Assembly (NCBI RefSeq): GCF_000517445.1
Contig: NZ_CP006965.1
Span: 1,650,681 to 1,714,680 of the forward strand
Origin: Thermococcus paralvinellae
Lineage (GTDB): Archaea > Methanobacteriota_B > Thermococci > Thermococcales > Thermococcaceae
Length of the DNA: 64,000 nucleotides
Reading direction: 5' to 3'
Shown one piece after another: positions 7,079 to 16,015 of the stretch (positions are counted from its first letter, which is position 1; each line of letters begins with the position of its first letter). A program made the translations under genes and the position numbers. The notes beneath the pieces are model-generated. The model saw only the letters and a program-made list of their open reading frames with translations, had not been told where the DNA came from and made no database searches.

Positions 7079-9532
7079 TTAGCTGGAAAAGCCCTTGATT
7101 ATGTGCTTATAGTAATACCAGAGCCCTCTGATTATGTCCCTCACTTCTATCATTGTGAAGAGAGGAGTTCTGTCAATGAACTTAGCAGTTTCTTCCCAAG
7201 TGTGAGCCTGAAGAACACGGTAAATCAAGAGTAAAATTTGACGTTCATCCAAATAGGGTCTCATCCAGCCATCAAGGAAGTAGAGCTTCACTATTGGCTT
7301 CACTGCATCAACAACAGTATCATAGGTAAGGACTTTACCAACAAACATTTCCAGTCTTCTTATCTGAGTTTTTGTCAGATGTACTGGATAATCAACCGCC
7401 TCACCAAAGGGACTCTCAAAGAGCCATCTTGCAATCTCTGGCTCCAAATCTCTGTGAGTGTCTCCCAGCCAGTCTAACAGTCTAATCCTGAACTCTGCAT
7501 TTGCCTGCTTCACTATCTGCTTGGCCTTTTCACTTATGGGCTTAATTACTATTGCCGTATATTCACCGCTAACTGGGTTTCTTGAAGGACTCAGGTGAAC
7601 GACAGCAAAGCCGTTTCTAATCCAGAACCTAATCAGCTCTTCACTAGCCCCAAAGCCTGAGCCAACCCAGTCGTAGCCTTTCTCTTCAGCTTCTTTTATG
7701 AGTAGCTCGAGAGCTTTGCTTCCAAGCCCCATGTCCATAGCGTCTGGATGCGTAGCAATTCTCACGACTCTGTATCCTTTGAGCTTTGCAAATTCTTTGG
7801 CATAGTGGTGCTTGACCATCATATCTGGGATTATGTTTCCTCTCGGCTTGTAGCCCTTTGCCATCTTTTCAATTACACCCTTCGGAATTCCTCCCTCTTT
7901 TGCAATTTGAATGGCACACACTATCTTGCCATTTTTCAATCTCAGTACACGAGCCTCATGGTGCGGAGCATCTGCAAGTAAAGCTACATCGCTTGGTCTG
8001 TTGCGGTAGTGAGCTAGAACATAAATCCCGACGAAGTGCTTCAAATCCTCCCTGTCATTCTCGAACCAGTCATCTAAATCTGGCTCCTCGAAGTAAACTT
8101 CCTTTTTTCTAATCAGCTCATAATCCTCTTCCGTTAACGGCACTGGCTCAGCATCCAGCAAAAGTACATCAAAGAGCCACTTTTCAATTGGGTCTCCGCT
8201 GGAGTATCTGATTGGAACTGACAAGTGGATTTCTCTAAATTCTCGCTTTTCCTTCGCTTTCTTTAGGAATTTAACAGAGAAGCCCCTTCCTGCACCCTCG
8301 TAACCATGAATGGTTGAGGAATAAATAACTTTTGGCTTTTCAAGATATTTGTGAAGAATTGGAACGTGAATACCAGCGGCTTCGTCAAGAACGTAAACAT
8401 CAGCATTTTTCTTGTATCCTTGAGTTGGTGGATAGTATCTCAACCCAATGCCTTTGGCATAGAGCTCCTTTATGAGGTTCTTCTCCGTAACGACTTTGAC
8501 TTTATAGCCAAGAATTTCCAAGCTCTTCTTTGCAAATCTGAATAAGCTCTGCACGTTCTCCAATTCGGGAGCTGTTATTACTGCCCTGAATCTCCTCCTC
8601 TTTGAAGACAAGGCTAAGCCGACAACACCAATACCAACGCTCACACTTTTTCCTCTTCCTCTATCAGCTGTGAGAACGACCATGCCATCATTTTCTATTA
8701 GCTCCTCAAGATTCCTGAGAACCTCAACTTGGCCATTTGTGAGGCACAGTTCATAAAGCTCTCTTGGAAATCTAGTCTCTTCTGGGATCTCAATTTTTTC
8801 CCTCTCTGGAAGCTTTGCCTGGCTCTTGTTTTTCTCTGGCTTCTTCAGAAGCTTTTGATTTTCAGCATTCACTATGTATATTCCCTCATGCTCCTCAAAT
8901 TTTCTGATTAATCTCCTATTAAAGCGCTTCTTGACATCATCAATGGTGTATGGAGGGGTTACGAGGTTCTTGTGGAAGCCAGTCCACATATTTTTCCATT
9001 TTTCAAACGGATTAGTGAGAACGAAGATTAGCCCTCCTCCCCTAACGGTCTCAATTATCCTGCCCAAATCGTTGGGAGAGAAGTCATAACTCAAATCGAG
9101 AATTAGCAAATCAAACGTCCTGCCGAGAATATCGCTCGTATATTTGAACGTGACCTTTGTAAGTTCAGCATTCTCACCAGCCAAGATGTCAAAATGCTTC
9201 CTGAACTCCTCATAGCGGGCTCTTCCAAACGTTCCTTCTCCAAGAGCATCAGTAGCATATAAAACCTCAACCTTCCCCTCGCTCTCATCTCTCAGCTTTC
9301 TCGCGATTAATTCATCAATCAGGGAAGATAAAACCTTTGCAGAGGCTCCAGCCAAAATTCCAGCCAGCTTTGCTTTGTTCATGCTCTCTCCTTGAAGAAC
9401 AATCATCCTCCTGTGAAAGTTCTCCAATGCCTCAGCCAAAGCCGTTTCAGTGAGTTTTAAAAGTGAATCTTTGACCTTCTCTCCCTTTGCATACTCTCTC
9501 ACTTCTTTGTCAAATCTAATTTTTACCGTCAT
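7079..9532 (-). CDS. tmcA: tRNA(Met) cytidine acetyltransferase TmcA
   Basis: An 817-residue enzyme that makes N4-acetylcytidine in RNA using acetyl-CoA and ATP. The order of domains fits TmcA: an N-terminal DUF1726-like region, a RecD-like helicase module with the P-loop TADRGRGKSVSVG (about residues 285-300) and DEAAGI (Walker B), then a GNAT acetyltransferase core with THPDAMDMGLGSKALELL near residue 620, and a C-terminal RNA-binding tail. In Thermococcales the homologue acetylates many sites in rRNA and tRNA, which helps growth at high temperature (established for T. kodakarensis). The start has a strong GGAGGTGAGAGA site. Length is typical. Confidence 0.95.
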   Translation of the reverse strand: MTVKIRFDKEVREYAKGEKVKDSLLKLTETALAEALENFHRRMIVLQGESMNKAKLAGILAGASAKVLSSLIDELIARKLRDESEGKVEVLYATDALGEGTFGRARYEEFRKHFDILAGENAELTKVTFKYTSDILGRTFDLLILDLSYDFSPNDLGRIIETVRGGGLIFVLTNPFEKWKNMWTGFHKNLVTPPYTIDDVKKRFNRRLIRKFEEHEGIYIVNAENQKLLKKPEKNKSQAKLPEREKIEIPEETRFPRELYELCLTNGQVEVLRNLEELIENDGMVVLTADRGRGKSVSVGIGVVGLALSSKRRRFRAVITAPELENVQSLFRFAKKSLEILGYKVKVVTEKNLIKELYAKGIGLRYYPPTQGYKKNADVYVLDEAAGIHVPILHKYLEKPKVIYSSTIHGYEGAGRGFSVKFLKKAKEKREFREIHLSVPIRYSSGDPIEKWLFDVLLLDAEPVPLTEEDYELIRKKEVYFEEPDLDDWFENDREDLKHFVGIYVLAHYRNRPSDVALLADAPHHEARVLRLKNGKIVCAIQIAKEGGIPKGVIEKMAKGYKPRGNIIPDMMVKHHYAKEFAKLKGYRVVRIATHPDAMDMGLGSKALELLIKEAEEKGYDWVGSGFGASEELIRFWIRNGFAVVHLSPSRNPVSGEYTAIVIKPISEKAKQIVKQANAEFRIRLLDWLGDTHRDLEPEIARWLFESPFGEAVDYPVHLTKTQIRRLEMFVGKVLTYDTVVDAVKPIVKLYFLDGWMRPYLDERQILLLIYRVLQAHTWEETAKFIDRTPLFTMIEVRDIIRGLWYYYKHIIKGFSS

Positions 9533-9636
9533 TCTCTCACCTCCGTAAAAAGATGGAAAGGAAGTTTAAAAAGTTGTTTAGATCATGCAATTTTAATTGG
9601 TTAGCTCATTTTAAGACAAATATCGAAGCGCTAAAG

Positions 9637-9646
9637 TTTTATATAA
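9637..9646 (+). promoter_or_regulatory. TATA box of the first S9 peptidase gene
   Basis: TTTTATATAA preceded by CGCTAAAG lies 28-37 bases before the ATG at 9674. A short leader then carries GGTGAT 6 bases before the start. Confidence 0.55.
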
Positions 9647-9673
9647 ACGAACCCAAGTTTTTGCGGTGATTTT

Positions 9674-11599
9674 ATGAAAAAGATTGATATTAAAGATTTG
9701 GGAAAATTCAAACTCGTTGGTGGACTGGATGTTTACAAAAGCAAAACAGCTTTCACAGTTACAGAGATAAGCCTTGAAAAAGACGACTATTTTTCAAGAA
9801 TCTATCTCTATGATGGCAGAAAAGTTTTGCAATTCACTTCTGGACCTAAAGATTCAAATCCAAAGTCCTCGCCAGACGGAAAGTTCATAGCATTCACTTC
9901 AAAGAGAGACAAAGAGAGCAAAGAGGTCGAGCTTTACTTGATTCCAACGACAGGCGGAGAAGCTAAGCTTTTAACTAGGTTTAAATATGGAATCAACGAC
10001 TTTGAATTCTCTCCCGATGGGAAAGCTCTCGCCGTTATTTCACCAGTAGAGGTTGAAAGAGAACGCAAAAAGGAAAAGGATGATGTCCACATAATCAAAG
10101 AGATACCATTCTGGTTCAACGGGATAGGCTGGATTTACGGAAAGAGAGCTCAAATTTTCTTAGTTAACACAGAGAGCGGGCGAAAGAGAAAGCTAATTAA
10201 GGGAAAGCTAAACATCCTAACTCTCAAGTGGAGCGACGATGGAAGTAAAATCTACTTTGTTGCTCAAGAAGACAGAGAAAGGAAGCCAATGATAAGCGAC
10301 CTTTACGTTTTAGATGTTAAGAGCAAGAAGATTGAAAAGCTCACCGATTCTAAGTGGCGCATTGGAGACTTTGTGATAATTGATGAAAAGCACTTTGTTT
10401 TAAGAATGAGCACCCTTGAGCGCGGTATTGCTACAAACATGCACCTCTACCTCTTTAACGTCAAGACAAAGGGGATTAAAAAGCTCACCGAAAAGCTCGA
10501 TCGCTCAGCATACAACTCACTTAACTGCGATGTGAGAGGAAAGTCAAGAAATCCGCTGATTTACAAGGATGGCTGGGTTTACTACATAGCAACAGATGGA
10601 CCGAGGGCGAACCTCTTTAGAGTAGATTTGGAAGGAAACATTGAGCGTGTTATTGCCGGTGATAGGAGTATTGAAACTTTTGGAATTGGAAACTACATAG
10701 CGTTTATTGCTCAAGATGCAGTAACTCCAACAGAACTGTACATTCTAAGAGACGGCAAAGAGAAGAAGGTTACGAACTTCAACGAGTGGATCAAGGAGTA
10801 TAAGCTTTCAAAACCTGAGCACTTCAAAGTTAAGGCAAGCGATGGCGTAGAAATTGATGCATGGATAATGAGACCAGTGGACTTTAAAGAAGGCAAAAAG
10901 TATCCTGCCATTCTCGAAATCCATGGAGGTCCAAAGACGGCCTATGGCTACTCCTTCATGCATGAGTTCCACGTTTTAACCTCTAGAGGGTTTGTAGTAA
11001 TATTCAGCAATCCAAAAGGAAGCGACGGCTACGGGGAGGAGTTTGCAGACATTAGGGAGCACTACGGCGAAAGGGACTATCAAGATTTAATGGAAGTTGT
11101 GGATGAAGCCTTGAAGCGCTTTGACTTCATTGATGCTGAAAGAATTGGAGTTACCGGCGGTTCTTATGGCGGCTTCATGACGAACTGGATAGTTGGACAC
11201 ACGAATAGATTTAAGGCAGCAGTAACCCAGCGCTCCATTTCCAACTGGGTGAGCTTCTTTGGAACGACTGATATAGGCTACTACTTCGCTCCAGATCAAA
11301 TCGGAGAAGACCCATGGAGCAATTTTGAAGGGTACTGGGAGAAATCGCCTCTAAAATATGCTCCCAACGTTGAAACACCGCTTTTGATAATCCACTCAGT
11401 TGAGGACTACCGCTGCTGGCTTCCAGAGGCATTGCAGCTTTTCACAGCACTAAAGTATTTTGGAAAAACTGTTGAGCTGGCAGTCTTTCCAAGAGAAAAT
11501 CATGACTTATCAAGGAGTGGAAAGCCGAAACATAGAGTCAAGAGGCTTGAGCTAATTGTTGGGTGGTTTGAGAGATGGCTCAAAAAAGGAAAGAATTAA
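9674..11599 (+). CDS. S9 family peptidase (acylaminoacyl/prolyl oligopeptidase type)
   Basis: A 641-residue cytoplasmic serine peptidase. The N-terminal half has beta-propeller blades with Asp-box-like repeats (SPDGKFIAFTS, SPDGKALAVIS, SDDGSKIYFVA). The C-terminal alpha/beta hydrolase domain carries GGSYGGF with nucleophile Ser497, Asp578 in VEDYR and His610 in ENHDL. The oxyanion segment HGGPKTAYGY is present. It would remove acylated or ordinary N-terminal residues from short peptides, feeding the peptide-fermenting metabolism typical of Thermococcales. A paralogue lies at 35893-37791. No signal peptide is seen. Its stop codon shares bases with that of the convergent ATPase gene. Confidence 0.93.
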   Translation: MKKIDIKDLGKFKLVGGLDVYKSKTAFTVTEISLEKDDYFSRIYLYDGRKVLQFTSGPKDSNPKSSPDGKFIAFTSKRDKESKEVELYLIPTTGGEAKLLTRFKYGINDFEFSPDGKALAVISPVEVERERKKEKDDVHIIKEIPFWFNGIGWIYGKRAQIFLVNTESGRKRKLIKGKLNILTLKWSDDGSKIYFVAQEDRERKPMISDLYVLDVKSKKIEKLTDSKWRIGDFVIIDEKHFVLRMSTLERGIATNMHLYLFNVKTKGIKKLTEKLDRSAYNSLNCDVRGKSRNPLIYKDGWVYYIATDGPRANLFRVDLEGNIERVIAGDRSIETFGIGNYIAFIAQDAVTPTELYILRDGKEKKVTNFNEWIKEYKLSKPEHFKVKASDGVEIDAWIMRPVDFKEGKKYPAILEIHGGPKTAYGYSFMHEFHVLTSRGFVVIFSNPKGSDGYGEEFADIREHYGERDYQDLMEVVDEALKRFDFIDAERIGVTGGSYGGFMTNWIVGHTNRFKAAVTQRSISNWVSFFGTTDIGYYFAPDQIGEDPWSNFEGYWEKSPLKYAPNVETPLLIIHSVEDYRCWLPEALQLFTALKYFGKTVELAVFPRENHDLSRSGKPKHRVKRLELIVGWFERWLKKGKN

Positions 11600-13572
11600 G
11601 CTTCCCAAATGTTATATATGCGTTTTCTATTTTCAAACGCTTCTTTCCCACCTTCCATTATATTAACAATCTGTTTTTGAATTTCTTTTTTATCTATACT
11701 ACCTTGATCAGGGTAGAAACTGTTATCCTCATTTTTACATATAATGACATTATCACTGTCTCCCAAAACCACTATATTGGAATTATGGGTGGCAAAAATG
11801 AATTGCTGAGTTTGTTTCTTTTCTAATACTTTTTTTATAATGGCATCATAAATGGTATTATTGTCAATGTCATCCTCTGGCTGATCGATGATAACTGGTG
11901 AATTGCTTTCTAACAGTACTAAAGATAATAATGCTGTCGCTCTTTGGCCTATGGAGAGTTTTTCAATGTTCTTAAACTTCCCATCACTAGTCTTGTATTC
12001 TATTACAACTTTATCCGGAGGTTGATACGTAAGAAGTTTAAAAAGTGCTTCGTTATCCTCGAGCTTCTTTTTTAATTTAGATAACTCGTTTTGCGTCAGG
12101 ATGGATTTAATTCTGTCAGTTTCATTTATAAGTGAATTACAGAGAGACCTTCCATCCTTGAATTGTTCAACAAGTACCATTCTTTTTGATTCACGCAAGC
12201 CTGTACCTCTAAAGAGGTCTTCAACAAATCTACTAAAGCTTACCTTGTCCCCTTTATGCTCAACTGAAATCCTAATAACGGAAATACTCTCGTTAATTTT
12301 TGATGAATATTCCTTTCTAAGTTTGTATATTTCCCAACGGATATTAGCTAGTTCATCAAGTTTCTTATTAAGCTCTTCACTTAACTGGCGTTTCTCTTGT
12401 AATTTAGCTTCTAAATCGTTAATTTTCGTGCCTATACGTTCTAGTTCCCGCTCTAGATCCAAATAATAGTTGGTATCAATATCCTCAGCATCAAGAGATT
12501 TTTTAATCTCATGAAGCTCTTCTCGTATTTTCATGAATTCTCTATTGAACTGTGCAAACTCTTCTGTTTCTATACTCTTTTGTATTGCTTCAATCTCATT
12601 TAGAATTTCATCTAATTTCAGGAGAACAATTTCCCTGAGTTTTGAATACTTTTCCTTCCAAGTAGGTCTGAACTTTGTTAATTCAGACCCAAGTATACGA
12701 TCAAATGTGTCCTTTACATTAGTTTTGATATCTAGTATATTATCCCTAATCTTTTGTACCATTCTAGTTATGCTCCTAAATCTCTCATCCTCTCTTTCAT
12801 AAACAGCTTGCTGCTCTAATTTTTCACTAACTCCCCTCTGGTCAAAAAATTTTTTCCTCTCTTCTAACTTGGCTTTTTCCTGTTTTAATTCATTTAGTTC
12901 CCCCTCCACATTTTTGAGTTCTTGTAGTTTTTTGACAAGCTCCTTTACTTCCTTTAACTTTGCTTGTTCCTTAGAGCGTAATTTAATAAGCTCTGTGCCA
13001 ATGAAATTATCAATAAGTTCAACTAATTTTTGCGGATTTTGTCCATAATAGGACAAATCATTTTGTCCGTAATAATAGACATCAAATATTCCGCCCAGAT
13101 CTCGTAATTCCGTTAGTCTACCAGTATAATCATAAACATAAAGCGTATTGTCTTCAATGCTTTTCTCTATTAAATATTTCTGACCGTTATTACCCACTAG
13201 CTCAACTTGAACTTTACCAGTGTTTCCAAGCACGTATTTGATAATATTCTGTTTATACTGATCATCACTAATAGGTGATTTCCCAAGAACCCACCGAATT
13301 ATCTCAATCAATGCCGATTTTCCACTGCCTCTTACGCCTATTATTGAGTTCAATCCCTCATTAAAGTATATTTCAGTGTTTTTGAAAAACTTTCCGTCTC
13401 TAACCTTAATACTCAGTATCCTTGGGTGAGTATATTCAATAGGTTCTAACTTTATTCTGATTTCATGCATTTGAAATGCTAGTTTAAGAGCTCTAAAATC
13501 ATAGTCTCCAATTTTTATGAATGTCTTCCTTTTTCCAATTTCATCTATACATTTAGGATCTGAAAAGGACAC
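11596..13572 (-). CDS. SMC/RloC-like ATPase portion of a TrlF-like PHP-ATPase (frame-separated)
   Basis: The ATPase part, 658 residues from a GTG at 13572. Walker A is GVRGSGKS (79-86, Lys85). A long coiled coil follows (about 195-430), then the signature SIGQRATALLSL, Walker B PVIIDQPEDDID and H-loop ATHNSN. This head-coil-head plan matches ATPases of the TrlF, RloC and SbcC type. The reading frame stays open 22 codons upstream of the GTG, with plausible protein (FKDGYWKYLPAYVSFSDP), back to a stop at 13639-13641, and the GTG has no good ribosome site. The GTG is thus unlikely to be a real start. The upstream PHP frame and this one look like one gene broken by a one-base loss. Confidence 0.8.
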   Translation of the reverse strand: MSFSDPKCIDEIGKRKTFIKIGDYDFRALKLAFQMHEIRIKLEPIEYTHPRILSIKVRDGKFFKNTEIYFNEGLNSIIGVRGSGKSALIEIIRWVLGKSPISDDQYKQNIIKYVLGNTGKVQVELVGNNGQKYLIEKSIEDNTLYVYDYTGRLTELRDLGGIFDVYYYGQNDLSYYGQNPQKLVELIDNFIGTELIKLRSKEQAKLKEVKELVKKLQELKNVEGELNELKQEKAKLEERKKFFDQRGVSEKLEQQAVYEREDERFRSITRMVQKIRDNILDIKTNVKDTFDRILGSELTKFRPTWKEKYSKLREIVLLKLDEILNEIEAIQKSIETEEFAQFNREFMKIREELHEIKKSLDAEDIDTNYYLDLERELERIGTKINDLEAKLQEKRQLSEELNKKLDELANIRWEIYKLRKEYSSKINESISVIRISVEHKGDKVSFSRFVEDLFRGTGLRESKRMVLVEQFKDGRSLCNSLINETDRIKSILTQNELSKLKKKLEDNEALFKLLTYQPPDKVVIEYKTSDGKFKNIEKLSIGQRATALLSLVLLESNSPVIIDQPEDDIDNNTIYDAIIKKVLEKKQTQQFIFATHNSNIVVLGDSDNVIICKNEDNSFYPDQGSIDKKEIQKQIVNIMEGGKEAFENRKRIYNIWEA

Positions 13573-14216
13573 GTATGCAGGAAGATACTTCCAATATCCA
13601 TCCTTAAAACGTTGTCTAAGTCCATCCTCAAACTGTCTCTAAAATAATCGTTTATGTCCTGGAATGCAATTATCTTCTCTCTCAATAATCGTCGTTCTGC
13701 AAGATTAACAATCCTTCCAATCTTAAAAGACTTAAAAAGGCCTTTGTTGTTACTCACGTGTGCCATTATCAGGAGATATTCCTTGCCAAATTTATCAAGT
13801 TTCTCAATTAATTGTTCCAAGTTAACTGCACTAGGCTTGGGACGTCCTTCATCATCGAATCGTTCTCTTCCCTCAAAGCATAGCGTGATAAAGTCAGATA
13901 CAAAATCTCTTGCTGTAATCTCGCTATCATCAAAGATTATTAACGCATGAATACCCTCTTTCCCATCATTCACAGATAATTCAACTCCAGGCAACAACCA
14001 TATCCCCCTTTTACTCGCCAAATGGCGTAACCTAAGAAATTCATTATAATTAAACTTGTTGTGATTAGTTATTGCGGCAATTTTTATATTTTCATCTTCA
14101 AGCTTTTTGATGAAGTCTTCTTCAAAATTTGTTCCAGAATACTTAAACTCTCTATCAGATACTGTGTGGAGGTGGAGATCTATCCTAACCCACTGACTTC
14201 CTTTGTAGAATTCCAT
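13545..14216 (-). CDS. PHP-domain portion of a TrlF-like PHP-ATPase (frame-separated)
   Basis: The N-terminal portion, 223 residues from ATG after GGTGATACT. PHP motifs in order are RIDLHLHT (HxH, near residue 15), AITNHN, LPGVELSV and MAHVSNN, which supply the His, Asp and Glu metal ligands of PHP phosphoesterases. The last part, from about the codon at 13638, no longer resembles the family and ends at TAG 13545, while the ATPase frame resumes sensible sequence at the same place. Joining the two needs a -1 shift between about 13638 and 13547. An intact protein would be about 890 residues. PHP plus SMC-type ATPase proteins are often found in phage-defence neighbourhoods. This copy is probably disrupted, unless the break is a sequence error. 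Confidence 0.75.
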   Translation of the reverse strand: MEFYKGSQWVRIDLHLHTVSDREFKYSGTNFEEDFIKKLEDENIKIAAITNHNKFNYNEFLRLRHLASKRGIWLLPGVELSVNDGKEGIHALIIFDDSEITARDFVSDFITLCFEGRERFDDEGRPKPSAVNLEQLIEKLDKFGKEYLLIMAHVSNNKGLFKSFKIGRIVNLAERRLLREKIIAFQDINDYFRDSLRMDLDNVLRMDIGSIFLHTCPFQILNV

Positions 14217-14237
14217 AGTATCACCATCTATAGTTTG

Positions 14238-14271
14238 ACAGTAATATTTAAAAAACAGTAATATTTAAAAA
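14238..14271. repeat. Perfect 17-base tandem direct repeat in divergent promoter
   Basis: ACAGTAATATTTAAAAA occurs twice without spacing (14238-14254 and 14255-14271). Read on the minus strand each unit contains TTTAAATA, an exact archaeal TATA consensus, 29 and 46 bases before the PHP gene ATG. The duplication thus doubles the TATA box or a factor site. Confidence 0.8.
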
Positions 14272-14278
14272 TTTCTTC

Positions 14279-14288
14279 TATTATAAAA
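14279..14288 (+). promoter_or_regulatory. TATA-like element for the nuclease-like gene
   Basis: CTATTATAAA lies about 55 bases before the ATG at 14340, on the opposite face of the 14.2-14.3 kb divergent region. A leader of about 30 bases would carry the GAGGGGAT ribosome site. Confidence 0.4.
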
Positions 14289-14339
14289 CATAATTACTTA
14301 GACTATAGACTAATTGAGTTATCTAAAGAGGGGATACCT

Positions 14340-15455
14340 ATGAACCCAGAAATATTAGAGGTCTTATATAGATACACCCAGATAGCATTGACAGATGAAT
14401 TTCAAAAACATGTTCATAAGCTTTCTGAAAGATTAGAAAAAGGTATTAAAAGGGGATATTCAAAAAAGAAAAGAGAGGAGAAAATAGTGAGTATGATAGA
14501 AAACATAGTAAATTCTATTGGCAGTTTTAGTACTACTGGTCATGAGCCTAATTCATTTTTGATAAGCACAGAATCAATATTTATACATGGGCAAAAGTCA
14601 ATAGTAGAATTTGATTATTATGGGAATAGGACACAGAGAGAATTCGGTGACATAATTTTCATAGTATCTGTAGTATACAAAAACAAAAAGTTTTTTGAAA
14701 AAATGACAATAAACCAAGTCAAAAAAGCAAATAAGAATCCGTCGTCTTGGAGTTTTTCAAGTAAGGAAAATCTTGAACAACTATATCTTCTTTCAAGATT
14801 CCCTCCATTTAAAGGTGTTTCAGGGATAATTCCGAAGAAAAAAATCTGGCTACCTAACTACTCAAAATGTCTGGGTACTCATGGTCTATTATATCCTCCT
14901 GGAGATTTTGCAGTAATAAGTTCAAGGTTATTAGAGAGAATAATACCTTCAAAGAGAACTATAAAATTAGCAGACCTAGTTAATTTACATAGAGTCGAAC
15001 TTTATTCACCCATAGGCTTTAATAATTGTATAGATGACTGGATAGAACTTTGTATCCATTTATGCCTTAAAGGATGCCTCCCTACCCTCTGTTCTTCTAA
15101 CTGTTGGGGCAGGCTTCCAGTCTTGAGTTCTTCCTGTATAGCTTACAACATACTAGAATTTGCTGAAAAATATTTACTGTCTCTCATCGGAGAGCTGATA
15201 TATGGTTATAGCATCAACTACAATAAACAGGCCTTTGAATTTTTGCATTCTATAATGAGTACTATCAAAACCCTCGCGAGTAAAGAGGACACATGGGGAA
15301 AGTACAGCCAGTTAGTAGACCTATTTTATAAGTACAAATATGCCAAGAATAATGGTATTAATCCCGACCCGAATATCCAGTTTAATGACTTACCCATAGA
15401 TGGTGGAGGCATAGGAATAGTTTACACAACAATAAGCCTAGGAAGAGAATTATAA
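14340..15455 (+). CDS. Unrecognised protein with possible PD-(D/E)xK nuclease core and Cys cluster
   Basis: A 371-residue protein with no confident family. Visible pattern: predicted helices up to about residue 62, then IVEFDYYGNRTQREFGDIIF (89-108), and KMTINQVKK (121-129). The set Glu101, Asp104 and Gln126-x-Lys128 fits the D...(E/Q)xK core of PD-(D/E)xK nucleases. It is followed by ENLEQLYLLSRFPPF (143-157), a Q/LY/P-F pattern I associate with uncharacterised proteins of accessory regions. Residues 230-266 hold seven cysteines (230, 238, 242, 246, 251, 255, 266), possibly a metal site. It is divergent from the PHP-ATPase gene and shares its AT-rich composition. GAGGGGAT precedes the ATG. 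Nuclease function is inference only. Confidence 0.5.
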   Translation: MNPEILEVLYRYTQIALTDEFQKHVHKLSERLEKGIKRGYSKKKREEKIVSMIENIVNSIGSFSTTGHEPNSFLISTESIFIHGQKSIVEFDYYGNRTQREFGDIIFIVSVVYKNKKFFEKMTINQVKKANKNPSSWSFSSKENLEQLYLLSRFPPFKGVSGIIPKKKIWLPNYSKCLGTHGLLYPPGDFAVISSRLLERIIPSKRTIKLADLVNLHRVELYSPIGFNNCIDDWIELCIHLCLKGCLPTLCSSNCWGRLPVLSSSCIAYNILEFAEKYLLSLIGELIYGYSINYNKQAFEFLHSIMSTIKTLASKEDTWGKYSQLVDLFYKYKYAKNNGINPDPNIQFNDLPIDGGGIGIVYTTISLGREL

Positions 15456-15504
15456 TTGCTTAAATTTTCTATTTTTCAAATGATAGGTAAAGAGCGAGAG
15501 GGCA

Positions 15505-15966
15505 TCAAAGCGTATAATCCAGAACCTTTCCAGCCTCTTCAATGTGCTCTGGGTAAACATTCTTAACCTCTGGGTGCAAAGCCTTGATAACTCTTCCAAC
15601 AAGTACAAACAGCGTTCCTGTTATAATGGGCAACTCGTTAACAACCTCCTCGTCAAGCGGCAGATCAGAGGGTATCTTCTTAAGAACAAACTTCCTTATC
15701 GGCTCAATTTCAACTTTCTCATCCTCAATGACAGCTCTAAAGAGATTCATTGAATTCTTGAATCCTTTTGTTAGCGGAAGGTGTCTGAGCTTTATTATTC
15801 CAGTATTCTCCGCTTTTGCGTTCTCATAGGCTACTTCAAAGAGATCACTGAGCTTCTTCTCAACTATCTCCATCATCTCCTCCGCTCTTGGCTTTATTAC
15901 TGCCAACTCACATGTTCTCTCAAGAATCTTCTTGAGTTGAGGATATGGTATTATCATCTCTGCCAT
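15505..15966 (-). CDS. DUF1931 family histone-fold protein
   Basis: A 153-residue protein of the DUF1931 family, which adopts a tandem histone-fold-like structure in bacterial and archaeal members. It starts at ATG 15966 ([15 protein letters not shown]), 4 bases after GGAGGTGAGA. Helical sequence covers the whole protein, with [27 protein letters not shown] resembling a central long histone helix. Function is unknown; DNA binding is only suggested by the fold. It stands alone, with its own AT-rich promoter region near 15990-16010. Confidence 0.78.
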   Translation of the reverse strand: MAEMIIPYPQLKKILERTCELAVIKPRAEEMMEIVEKKLSDLFEVAYENAKAENTGIIKLRHLPLTKGFKNSMNLFRAVIEDEKVEIEPIRKFVLKKIPSDLPLDEEVVNELPIITGTLFVLVGRVIKALHPEVKNVYPEHIEEAGKVLDYTL

Positions 15967-16015
15967 CGCTCTCACCTCCGACAATATTTTAGTAACTATA
16001 AGTATATAAAATTTT

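Noticed and set aside
13545-13572. Programmed -1 frameshift between PHP and ATPase frames
   Set aside because: A slip at the only T-run leads at once to a TAG, and no slippery heptamer plus structure is seen; an indel is simpler.
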